Assembly: GCF_949628265.1 (NCBI RefSeq) | Contig: NC_088787.1 | Coordinates: forward strand, 17,598,501-17,662,500 | Length of the DNA: 64,000 nt | Direction of reading: 5' to 3' | DNA from: Cloeon dipterum | Lineage: Eukaryota; Arthropoda; Insecta; Ephemeroptera; Baetidae | In this document: one piece after another, positions 41,201-52,082 of the stretch | Numbering within the stretch: the stretch's first letter is position 1 | Layout: the number at the start of each line of letters is the position of its first letter | Made by a program: the position numbers and the translations under genes | The notes under the pieces: generated by a model | Database searches by the model: none | What the model was told of the DNA's origin: nothing | What the model saw: the letters and a program-made list of their open reading frames with translations, nothing else

Positions 41201-43661
41201 GGACATCCTGGCGTCCTCGTCAGTCGTGTTTTCACTGGTGGAAGTGAGAATCTTGTCGTGCTGCTTTGGCCGTCGCGTGCGCGCCGGAGGAACTGGGGCT
41301 TTATTGTTGCCGTCTGCCGAAGTGACAGACGACGGATGCCGAGTCACGCTGCTCGACTTCTGCGAGAAATTTGAAGGCATTAGTCAGTGCGAGGCGAGAT
41401 TGCGATCTCCCGGCTAATTTAGCCTCACCGTTTGGTGTGGCGCACTCTTGCGTTTAATTTAATTTGCCGTTTTCTTATGATTCGCAAGAATTTTGCGCGA
41501 GTCATAATTAATACAACGGGGTAGTTGCTTAAGCTAGAATTCATAAGGCAGGATGATTTTTTGGGCCAAACAGTGTCCCTCATTCCACAAGACTGACAGA
41601 AAAAAGAGATTTACAGCAGATCGAAAGAAAAATTGAGGTGATGTGTGAAAGAAAGTTTAAAAAAAAAAATTTGTTTTGCATCCAGTTAAAAATTCGTATT
41701 AAATTCTCCTCATAAGGGATTTTGATATAATGTGTCCGCGTCTATTAAATTATTTATTAAGTTAACGGTTATTTTCAAGGAGGGAGAACAAACTCCCTCT
41801 GATGCTCACGTTAAACTCTAAATAATAATAGCAACGAGACTCAAAAAATCCTTGTAATTTTATTTTTAATGTTAATTTTTTAATTAGATTTCTCTTTTAA
41901 ATGGTATGGTTTTGACCAGTTTTAACAGCAAAGTTATAAAAATTTTAATGCTGTTGCCTATTCTCATCTTAAACAAAACATAATTTCCTGTGGGAAAAAA
42001 CAGTAAATTCTAGCAAACCACGAGTTAAACATTACCTAAGAAAACAAAAAAGACCCGAGGAAATTATTTATAAAACGTGTAAATCGCTGCAGATTAGTAA
42101 AGTCAAGCAACCGTGTTTAACGCTCTGTTACACAAGTATGAAAAAATATGAGAACAAAAAAAAGTTGCAATTTAATAATTAAAACTTGACTTAATTAAGG
42201 TTGCATTGTCAGACTTTTTTTACATTCCCTATGCAACTTTTTATATTAGAAATGAAAATGTACTCCTCTGGCCGAATTGATATATTATGTATAATTATTT
42301 GTGAAATTACTTCGATTGAGTTACATTTGCCTTGCCTCGTGAAAGTGAGAGCAATATCATTTACATGCCAAAATGCTAGTTTCGTATTATTCTTGGATTT
42401 GTGCAAATATTTTGGCCCACTCAAAATTCCTGCTCTTACGAATTCATGATTGAGCAAAATCTAAAAATTATAAACTGTTACCTTTTGAACTCCATGCTGA
42501 GGTTTGCTCTTCAGGTTGACCATGAGTGCTTGGTACAGGTTGGCAGCAATCACGATCGCGTCTTCCGCGCAACTGCACTCGTACGCGTGGCAGAAGAGTT
42601 GTCTGACGGCGCCCCTTTGGCGCATGATGACCGCCAACAGGGGCGAGTGGCTGCCCTTTAACACCTCCACGTCGCGGTCGTCTATCAGCTCTTCGAAAAG
42701 GGAGCTCTTGTCGTGGCCGTCAGGGTCTGAGATGAGCGGCAGGAAGGCGGCCAAGGTGCCTTCCTCTCGCGTGACACACTTGACAGCCGCCCAAACGGCG
42801 ATCGTGGAGAAAGAGTGCAGCTCGGGTTTGGCACTGCCCGGCTGGGTCAGCTTCAGGCCTTGCGTCGAAATTTCCAATCGACTCGAGGAGCTCGAGACGG
42901 GCTCCGAGTCGGCTTTGTAGCGGAAGTAAAGCTGGCGCAGTGGCACTTGCAGGTTTTGCAAAGTGGTCTTGTTTTCTGTCAGTGGAACCTGTTAACGACA
43001 TATTTTAAATTATTATAAAATGAATAACTCATTAAACACGAGAGTGAACAAACAGTTGAATTATTACGAGGAAGTTATGAATTGTCATGTTTAGTTTGAA
43101 TTCTATATTTATTTAGACCTAGAGAGATTTGTTAAAAAAATAAGCTTGTTTGGTGAAATTTTTCTTTAAAACTTTGTGGAAGGAATTAATAAAAAAATTG
43201 ATTGTTTGCTCCATAAATTTATGTAAGAAAGAAATAATTCTTGATATCTAAAAACGATTCCCTTGTTTTACTTAGAAAAATATACTTGCCTTTCCCAGAT
43301 AGTTGACAGCAAAACTCTCCTTTTCATTGGTATTATTCGGAACCATTTGTGAATCATTCATCTGCTGTTGGCCATTTCGTTCGTCGTCAGAAGACGAAGA
43401 TGAAGTCACCTCCTGGAACATCTTCTCGATTTTCGCCTGTACAACGTTGCTCGGCAGTTTGGATGGCGAGTGTCCATACAGAGAGGAACGAGTGTCATCG
43501 AACATGGAGTCGATCCGCTGCTTGTACACTGATTGCTGATCCGAACTGACCACCGACATCCTGTCCGCGGACAAGCGGAACGGAAAACTGGACTCGGAGC
43601 CAAAGGGTTTGCTGTTTAACGCCTCCAAAGGCAGAGAGCCGCTCGTTGTGCATGCTACCAT
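38277..43661 (-). CDS. PTB/PID-like domain protein of unnamed family, 790 aa, complete
   Basis: Six exons join in phase: 43290-43661, 42482-42988, 40758-41359, 39977-40262, 39567-39802 and 38277-38646 (stop). Residues about 113-285 look like a phosphotyrosine-binding fold: AVNYLGKVPL as first strand, LEISTQGLKLTQP, then an inserted acidic loop, LLAVIMRQRG, FCHAYECSCAEDAI and the closing helix VIAANLYQALMVNL. PTB domains bind NPxY-type peptides or lipids in signalling scaffolds. After it come Ser/Arg-rich linkers, a helical stretch (LYKELLLKLAVTLTKDELYQ), a strongly basic tract at about 445-475 (TRKRGRRKRG), a cysteine cluster at about 556-582 (CSDCSLTSCLCDTDSC) and a Gln run near 685. A 5'UTR acceptor (TTTCAG) lies at 43677-43682. 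I cannot tie this to a named family such as Numb, Dab or FAM43. Exon 1 ends at a GC donor. The gene structure is well supported; the PTB assignment is moderate. Confidence 0.85.
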
Positions 43662-45440
43662 TGTTTACACATTCACCTGAAACATATCAAGAGGATATTT
43701 GTTTAGATTTTAGCCTGATTATAAAAAATGACAAAAACATATTTTAGTGATTTTTTTCATAAATCTTTCATTGTATTTTATGAAATGACTTTAAAGTTTA
43801 GAAATTTATTCAACTATGCCGAATAAAACATTGTTAGCGTATGAGAAAAATTCGACCAATTGACATTTAAAGCTATTTAAAAGTCTCAACCAATTTTAAA
43901 TCTTTAATGTTTCATGATAGATTAGCGAAACATTTTTAATAGTGGTGCTATTTTGATTTATTTAAATTTAAATCTTGCTAAGTAAAAATTTGAGCGTCGT
44001 CATCTCCTCCAATTATTTTCTGCAAATATTTCGCTGACGTCAACTGTTCTTAAGTGTGTGCTCTTGAACAATCGCATTTCATCCTTTTCATATATGCTTG
44101 TGTACAGCTGTGATTTTCAAGCACTTTTCAACGTTGCCTCACAAGAAAAACTTGCTTCCGTCAACCACCTGTGCCTGCAATATTTAATCACAGACGAAAT
44201 TCCCTGAGCGAACACGAGGGAACAGTTAATCAAATTAACGTCTCATCTCTCGGCCAATATTTGTGGTCGGGATTCTACGCAGCTGAGTGTTCAAACAAAA
44301 TCTTCGCATAAAAGGTTCGGCGAAATTAACAGGAAAAATGTACTAGGAAGCGTAGAAATAATTTCCAACTCATTCCAACGGCAGACGGTGCATCAAGAGA
44401 CAAACAATAGAAGTTAGCGCTGGCGGCAATTTTCATCGCTGTGGTGAGCACGGTTTTTATCAATTAATGTAGGAAACTTGAAGAAGCTTGAAATAATTGT
44501 TGCCTCCAGTTTTCGTCCAGCCAAACAAGGATGCGCATGAATTACAGTTACGTCTGCTTGCCATTATGACAAAACGCCACTTCGCAAGACCGCAAACGCA
44601 TTTCCTTGTGTCTTTTTTTTAATTTGAAATGAAAATTTAATTTATTTGCTTTCATCATCAGGATGATTAATGTTTGCGGTGTATATAAATTAATTTGTGT
44701 GTAGCGTATTGTACTGTATAGAAAATATGGTTAGGAAATTATTTGAATAATTTTCAACGCTCTCATTGCCCGCTGCATTACCAGCCTTAAATTCTTCCAG
44801 CCACCAACAGTGGCAGACACAATCCATATCGCAGGATTACGTCACTCACCAAATAAACTGAAGTAATTGATAAAAATAGCGTGTTATTTTTGCACCATCA
44901 GCAGACCTATTCACGTGTCAGAGTATGCGTATCCGTTGTTTTGAAGCAAAATAATGCATCGCGTGAATCGAATTGTTCGTGAGGTTTACAAAAGTGGACT
45001 GAAAGTAGGGCAAGTGCGACGTTTTGACCAGTCTAAACTCGCGCAATGGTGACCAGACTGTTCAAATAAAAATAAAATAAATACAAGGCGCGCAGTAAGT
45101 TGAGATAGAGCTGGTGCTTTGATCTCTGTGTTTTTCGCGCAGTCACGAGTTCGCAGTCGACCAAAGTAAGTGCTCTCAATACTCACTTCCCCTGTTTCAA
45201 CTTATCGATAAATTTTGTAAGATTTTCTTACACACTTTTTCTTTCAACATGTGTAGACATTACAGAATTTGAAGCACAAAAATCGCATTATAATTAGGTC
45301 TGATGCATGAAATATTGAAACATATTATATTCCTCATGAGTAATGACAATTTGTTTTCGAATAAAATTATGATTTACTTGACGCGCATATCTGATAAGAT
45401 CTTTAGGAAGCCAATTATAAAGATAAAGAAAGATTTTCAG
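43662..45440. other. Region between the PTB-domain gene and the globin gene; globin 5' noncoding exon end at 45165
   Basis: On the minus strand the first coding exon of the PTB gene is preceded by a UTR acceptor (exon starts at 43676), so its noncoding first exon lies further right and is not placed with confidence. On the plus strand a strong donor, CCAAA|GTAAGT, at 45165/45166 probably ends the noncoding first exon of the globin gene; the matching acceptor ATTTTCAG ends at 45440. A CACGTG motif occurs at 44912-44917. The rest is AT-rich with no recognisable gene. Confidence 0.4.
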
Positions 45441-45448
45441 AGCTCAAA

Positions 45449-46360
45449 ATGTCCGGAATTGTGAACACAATATTGGGGCTGTTTGGTCTGCGCCAAAATG
45501 CGGGATTGGACGTTGAAGACCCAGCGACAGGACTCACTCCTCGCCAGAAAGGATTGGTCCGTTCAACGTGGGCGTTGGTGATGCCCAACATCAGGACGGT
45601 CAGTGTGGACGTGCTTATAACGTGAGCAAAAAATCTCTTTGCAATTATGTTAATTAAAAAAATACTTAGTACATTAGATTACAGTAGATTTCACTGCTCA
45701 GTTTATTTAACAGAGCCAGTAAAAGCAAATCTTTGATTCACTCAGACGAAAATAAACTTCCGCGAGGGTTGAGTTAAAACACTTTGATTTACTATGTTGT
45801 AGATTCTTTGAAACGTTTCCACAGTACTACCCGCTATTTACATCGTTCGCCGGTTTAGAGGTTACGGATCTGAGGAGCAACAAAAAATTCACTGCACACG
45901 CCACTACTGTTTTTCACGCATTGGCTAGTCTTGTGGACGCTTTGGACGACACTGAAGTTTTGGTTGAACTATGCGAGAAGGTTGGCAAAGCGCACATCAG
46001 TCGGAAAGTGCCTCCCGGTGCTTTTGATGTGAGTCTGGATATTTTAATTTGCGCCTCCATAACCAGTTTATAAAATAAAGCGATAAATATTCGAAATATT
46101 TAGCTTTTTTCCCTCTCTCATCAATTTTTCTTATGCTCACTAATTTCAAATTTGAAATCAATCTTCTAACTATATCTATCAGTCAATCGCGTTGACAGTT
46201 TTTTTTTCGTTTCAAGGATTTGAAGGTAACGGCTTTAAAAGTGCTGTCCACCAAATTGGGCAACAAACTTTCGCCAGCGGCAGCGGAAGCGTGGGACAAG
46301 ACACTCACTGCCGCCTTTTCACTGATTAAAAAAGAGCTCCCAGCAGAGGATCAAGAGTAA
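45449..46360 (+). CDS. Globin, 180 aa, complete
   Basis: A heme globin, probably intracellular as there is no signal peptide; roles in insect globins include oxygen storage and redox chemistry. Three coding exons: 45449-45621, 45803-46028 and 46217-46360 (TAA). Distal His E7 is His90 (KKFTAHATTVFH) and proximal His F8 is His122 (VGKAHISRKV), 32 residues apart as expected. PQYYPLFTSF matches the CD region. The first intron is phase 2 at about helix position B12 and the second phase 0 at about G7, the two ancestral globin intron positions. An N-terminal extension of about 30 residues precedes helix A (LTPRQKGLVRSTWALV). A 5'UTR intron is likely (donor 45166, acceptor ending 45440). A possible 3'UTR intron starts inside the last sense codon without changing the protein. 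Orthology to Drosophila glob1 or another insect globin needs a tree. Confidence 0.95.
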
Positions 46361-46726
46361 GGACTCACCAACTTGTTTAAAGCTTTAGAGGGAAGTAATA
46401 TCAAAAATCATTGATATACGATAGCTCTTGTGGGGAAATTAAAAAAAAATGATATACGCAATTTGTTCATTTTGTTTTGACAAATCGTTTTGGCTATTTT
46501 GTTTTTAAACCGCATGCTTGTATCAAATCAAATCTGAATAAATTCTATATAATAGATTATATATTTTATTTCTCTCGCGTGAGATGTACGTTTTAATAGA
46601 CTATTAATTGACGAAATGTGACCTAGTTATTTCAAAATATATATAAAAACAGTAACATGTGAGGATCTACTTCGCATTTTTATTGCATCTCCTCATAAAC
46701 GATACCGTATTTTTTCCAATTTATAG
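46357..46726 (+). other. Possible globin intron spanning the stop codon region
   Basis: A donor, AAGA|GTAAGG, lies across the GAG TAA end of the globin frame, and a good acceptor, CCAATTTATAG, ends at 46726. The next bases, GTAAGC, restore the same G and TAA after splicing. Spliced and unspliced messages would therefore encode the identical C-terminus and differ only in the 3'UTR. Confidence 0.35.
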
Positions 46727-48667
46727 GTAAGCTGCGTCAGTTCGACATGGTAAATCTACTAGAAAAATTCTAACACGCGTGACTGTTAAAAAAGAGCATC
46801 CGATCAAGCATAAATAACGTGAATAATCGGTCTAATCAACAGTTAGCTGCTCGTTTGCTAGGCAAAATTTACGACTCGTCTCATCTCAAACGAAGGAGAT
46901 CAGCGCGTTCCTCGGATACGATCTTCTCAACAAATGTGTATATACTTTTATAGTTTGTAAATACAACGCGCTCTCTTAATAACTGTGTTAATATCTATAC
47001 AGCGAGCTAATTGCTGTTAACAGTCCAATGTTCAGCACAAATATGACGGCAGGTGTTTAGCTGCAAACGCTTGCAATTAGTTAATTGATAATTATACTGA
47101 TTGTAGCGATAATTTCATATTGAAAGATGCAATTACATATTTGTTATAAGATCTACTCAAGGCTCCACTCAAAATTAGGTTAAATTTTTACCCACCAAAA
47201 ATGAGCGTTTTACACTTTAATTAAAATTTGAGAATGTGTACTATGTTTCTCTGGGTTTAGATAGCTATTAAGTATTAAAATGTGGGTCATGTGAGCTAGA
47301 AGAATTTCCCTAATTTTTGTCATAATTATGAAAGAAGCTGTATCAATTCCCTGCTGCGACATAGAATTGAGTGCATTACATTAGAGTAGCTACTTTACAT
47401 GTGTGGCATTAACAAATCCTATTTCGAAAATATCCAGGCCTTTTGATAGGGAAAAGGAAGCTGACAATGAGTGTGCGTGGCTCATGTGTCTCGCAATTTA
47501 TTAATTCCCACGAGACACAATGATGATCAGCATAGATCACTTTCGAAAGCCCTGCTCTTCTCCCTCCGAAGATATACAACAATAGAATTGAATGCGTCCT
47601 GTTTACCAATTGAATCTCAAACGTGAAAGTGCTCGCGTTTTAGTTGCACTCTTGACACCCGCCGCTTGCATGCGAACCGCCAACCTCGGCTGAGCGATAA
47701 AACGCACTCACGCGCCGTTTTCCCATTTCCGTAACCTGTAATTTGCACGTCATTTATTACTTGCTAATTGCGACTTCTAGAGACAAAAGAGCACGCCACC
47801 ATCATCGCCCATCATCGCTATCTGTCAAGAAGTTCCTCTTGACTTCACTCATCAGCTCTCCGCTAATAGACGTAAAACTGCGAACTCGATATTTCTCGAA
47901 GCAATTATCATCTATTCCGTACAGAAAATGTTTTCAAAATAATTTCCATATTAATTAAGAATATAGCTGCAAATGAAGTTTTTTTAAATGCAAATGTTAC
48001 AATCGGGAACACACATAAATTAAAAGAAGATGATCTATTGATGCAGTAACATACTTTTAAAAACTTAATTGGAAAAGAAACGGTTGATAATATACAATTT
48101 AATCGTTTTGATGTGAAGGAAAATCTCACTGCATGTTCCTTACATCCACCCATTCACAATGAAAAAATTTATATGGAATTAAAAAAGAATGGCTCTAATT
48201 TGCTAGTAAAATTAAATGCAGCTTCCCGGTGTTTATCAAGCTGTTTAATTTTCCGTATTTCTACAGAAATGTCCTTCATATTTAACTGTACTGACAAATT
48301 AAGCATCTATTAAGAATCAATGGCTCGAATCGATGTGGATTTTGAACAGGGTGTGCAGTTAAAAGTGAACAATTAATTCGCACGTTTTCAAACTGGACAG
48401 CAGCTGTTTCGGCTCCTAAGGCTTCACCTGCAAAGAAAAATCAATCCCACCGATTTAACTGTAGTGTGTATTCTGAATCACTGGCTGTTGAAAGCGATTG
48501 ACTGCACGCATTGCTTTGCCAAAACAAAAGTGAGCTATAGTGTATTAATCTTGTGAAAGCCTTGCAACTCACAACTCTCCTTTAAAAAATTCACAATAAC
48601 TATTTTCTTTATTAATTTAATTCCCTGCGTGCATAATATTCCACTTTTTTAGATTCAAAATGACTAT

Positions 48668-48688
48668 ATTGCGGATCAGCAGGGCAAC
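48668..48688 (+). repeat. 21-nt motif repeated in inverted orientation at 58393-58413
   Basis: The stretch around CGGATCAGCAGGGCAAC recurs on the opposite strand at 58393-58413 with one mismatch in 21 nt. It sits in a small exon-like segment (48653-48699). A shared mobile-element remnant is possible; chance cannot be excluded in a window of this size. Confidence 0.4.
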
Positions 48689-51600
48689 ACATTCAGATGG
48701 TAAATGATATGCTTTTCACATGAACTGGAAATCAATTTTGCTCGAGCATTCTAAGTAAGGAGCGTGTTCAGAGTGAAATTGATTAATTAATCAGCTATGG
48801 GCGGAAACCTATATGTCATCCAACCCAAGTAATTTCCAGGGAAAGTTGTGGTGAAATGCAATCTTGTGGTCAGATAAAGTCAAAGAGGCATAGCAAGCGA
48901 TGAGCTTCGAAATAAAAAGCGTCGCAAAAAATTATTGCAAAAACCGCAGAGCAAGTGAACAAACTAGTTTTCCACATTCGCTCATCTCGGAACTAGTATC
49001 AAATCAAAACAAACGAAAATTCCATGAGTGGGAACGATTAATCAACACGGAACATGCGTTGACTAACAGCGGTGGTCCAGCGGGCACAAATTGTTGCTTA
49101 ATTAGCTAACTGCACATGCGAGCGCGCGAGAGAGGCGGAGCGGCTAATTTTCGTCGAACAGACTAATTCATCGTTATAATAAGAACGCATTTACTTTTGA
49201 GAGGTGAGATATAGCAGAGTGTGCGTGCGAGCACAAAAATTACAAATGTCCTGGTGCAGAACGATAGAAAGAGATGAGTCCGCTCGCAGAAACACAAACA
49301 CACGCGAGTACCGTTTTGCGCGCAGCAGCAGCAGCGGCAGCAGTTTGAAAGAGAAGAGGCTTTGCTGCACAGTCACTCCGTCTGTCGCGCCGGACGAGTC
49401 ATTCAACTCACAGATCCGCGTTTTTATTTATCGGACTCTTTACTTCCTGCTTTGTTGCTTGCAGTCCGATTGCGGGTCGCACACACTGTGACACGCCTTG
49501 ACTCGGGGAAATTTATTGGACGTTTGTGTGTTGCGTTGCATAACTGCTCCGCTCCGCGTGGAGCTTTGGAATCTTTATGACCGGCGATGACCGGTCTCTG
49601 TGTCAGCAGTTCGCCGGAATAAAATTTTCGCTTCGGAATGGATTCATAACTGCGCTTTTTCAGTGGGCCCGCTTTAATGACCGCCGCGCGAGCTGCGTTT
49701 GATGTGTAATTACACGGTGTGAATTGACGATAGCAGCGTGGCCAATTTCAGATTTTGTGGTCATTGCTGTAAATGCACGAGAATATATATTTAAAAAATG
49801 TTCACTGCGGCTTCTCTATTGTGGTTTAAACACTCTAACGTTTTTCTTATTCTTTCGGTAAAAAAATTAAGTATAATTCTGGCATGTTTTTCTATATTTA
49901 CAAAATTAATTTCTCAAGGGGAAATGATTGAGTGCTCTTTGCCGCGAAATTGATGGCTGTGGCTTTGCCAGATAAGCAGAATACCAGATTTTAAATAAAT
50001 TAAAAAAAGAATTGGGTTAATGAATTTCTAAGGGAGGTTTTCTCGCAGAGAGGGCAAGAAACAAGGTTTTATCACTGACTTTTTTTAATTGTGCTTAGCA
50101 ATGACGAGTGAAATTAATAACAGCTTATGTGTATAGTTTTTATGTTCTGACGATTTAAAATTATAATTGATGGCAGTCAATGACGTTTCCCCAAAAAATT
50201 CATATTGAAGACTGAAAAATTAATTTTAAAGTTTTGGAAGACGTGAGATACTTTGTTAAGCCCGTTGAGCACGATTGCGTGGATAACACTATCCATGAAT
50301 ATATTTTATAGTTACCGAGAAGAAGATTTTATATGTGCTAACTTGTCTATTTTGTCCATTGACGTCAATAGTCCCCGCGAATACTGAACGTTAGTCGAAA
50401 CTGTAAAAAAAATTGCCAAAAATATGATATAAAAACCGGCGATGATAATTTGAATTGCAGGAACCAGTTCGCACTAAGCAGATGATATCCTATGAAACGC
50501 TCGGTAAGTCCCATAAACATCTCCACTCATAATGGCAGAAACGTCAAATGAATGCACACTTGAAGGCTGACACTGCGAAGGATAGCTAATTGAAATCATG
50601 AACAGCAAATGGAGCAACGTAAAAAAAACTGTATGCCAAAGAGTATGCAAATAAAAGATGCGGGTTTTTATTGGTTGGAACTGGAACATAATTTGTAAGA
50701 GTTCAAGTGAGAAGAAGTGCCAGTTGACTGGGCTTGATACTATCCGTCTTGCTCCACGATTTGACGTGTGTTACGTTCAGAGACATTTTCTCTTCTCGCG
50801 CAGCGCAGCGAGAGCGGGGTCCGAAATAACAGGTTGAAGAAAAAACTAGCCTAGACTTTATAAATCAGGCACGTGAATGCCATACGAATTCGCTTTTCCT
50901 CTGCCCACATTTACATATCAATGTCAAAACTTTATCAATTATAGTGGTAGAAATTTTTTCTACACTCTCGCGGAAACCTGTTATGCTATTGAAGGCCAGC
51001 ATGATATACACGTTCACAAAAATTTAATTCTCAGCAGCAAGGTTTTCTCGTCGATTTCATATTTCAACATTTTACAGCGTGAACCACTGAACCGGAGCAG
51101 AAAAAAGGATTTAGCAATGCCATATTTAAATACCAGATTTCAAATATTACAACATTAATTTTGTTGCCTTTATTTGAATAAATTTCATGTTCGTATTACT
51201 CGCTCCGCAGTAGAAGGGCTGCAATTAATGTCCGGTTAAACACTTCTAGAAAATAAGTCATAAAACACTTTCTCATGAGACCTTCCTGTCTTCGTGCGTA
51301 AAGTATTAATGAAGGGCTGAAATACCAACAAAGGAGCGTAAATAAACATTTTGTATCTCGTCCGAAAATGCATGATATGCGCACGGCCCACTTGACCAAC
51401 GCGCTGGAAAACTCTCGATTTATAAACGCACAGTGTGAAGTATTTTGTGCGATAAGAGAGAAATAATTAATTTTCGAGAAGCCCCGAAATGTGTTCGAAA
51501 AACACACGTGCCGACTGGGCGTAACGTTTTCTTCCGTAAAACTTTCACGCCTCGGTCAAAAGTAAAGAAGAGAAAAATTGGTATAATCCTCGTTGTTTTA

Positions 51601-52059
51601 AATGTTAAAGAATGGGGTCAACGGGCGAAAATAATTAAACCGAATTTGCATGGAAAGTATCTTCAAGGCCCGACGTCAAACAACAAGAGAGAGACCGCGG
51701 CTTGCTTTTAAAAGTTTTTCTCGACTGGCTAGACAAGTTTCAGCGATATATCCTCAGGCACTTACCTTTTGAGCTTATGCGATCTGCGCAAATGTAATGA
51801 CCATAAAATTGGTTTGAACGTTTATTCAGTCCATGAACACATCTTCAATTTGTTTTAATTCTAGACATTTATTGGCTTTCGCATAGTGAAAAGGAAAACC
51901 ACGGCGCACAAAATCTTTTTAAGTATTACAATTTTTGCTCGACAGATTATTCAACAAATCAAAGATGCCCTGGTAATATTTTATCTATAAAAATCTCCAA
52001 TATCTATGAAAAATGAAAAAAATTAACCTCTCTAGTTGCGATTTGATGTGGCAAATCCA

Positions 52060-52082
52060 TCGATAAACTTATAAGTTATCGA
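52060..52082. repeat. Near-perfect 23-nt palindrome
   Basis: TCGATAA and TTATCGA arms flank ACTTATAAGT, with one unpaired base. It is too short to be an element on its own and may be a factor-binding site or chance in AT-rich DNA. Confidence 0.4.

Noticed and set aside
40847..41374. 175-codon plus-strand open frame
   Set aside because: Shadow of the GC-rich minus-strand exon 40758-41359 of the PTB-domain gene, which joins in phase with its neighbours.
48653..48699. Possible 47-nt microexon
   Set aside because: Good splice-like ends, but no flanking exons and the core repeats elsewhere, so a repeat fragment is more likely.
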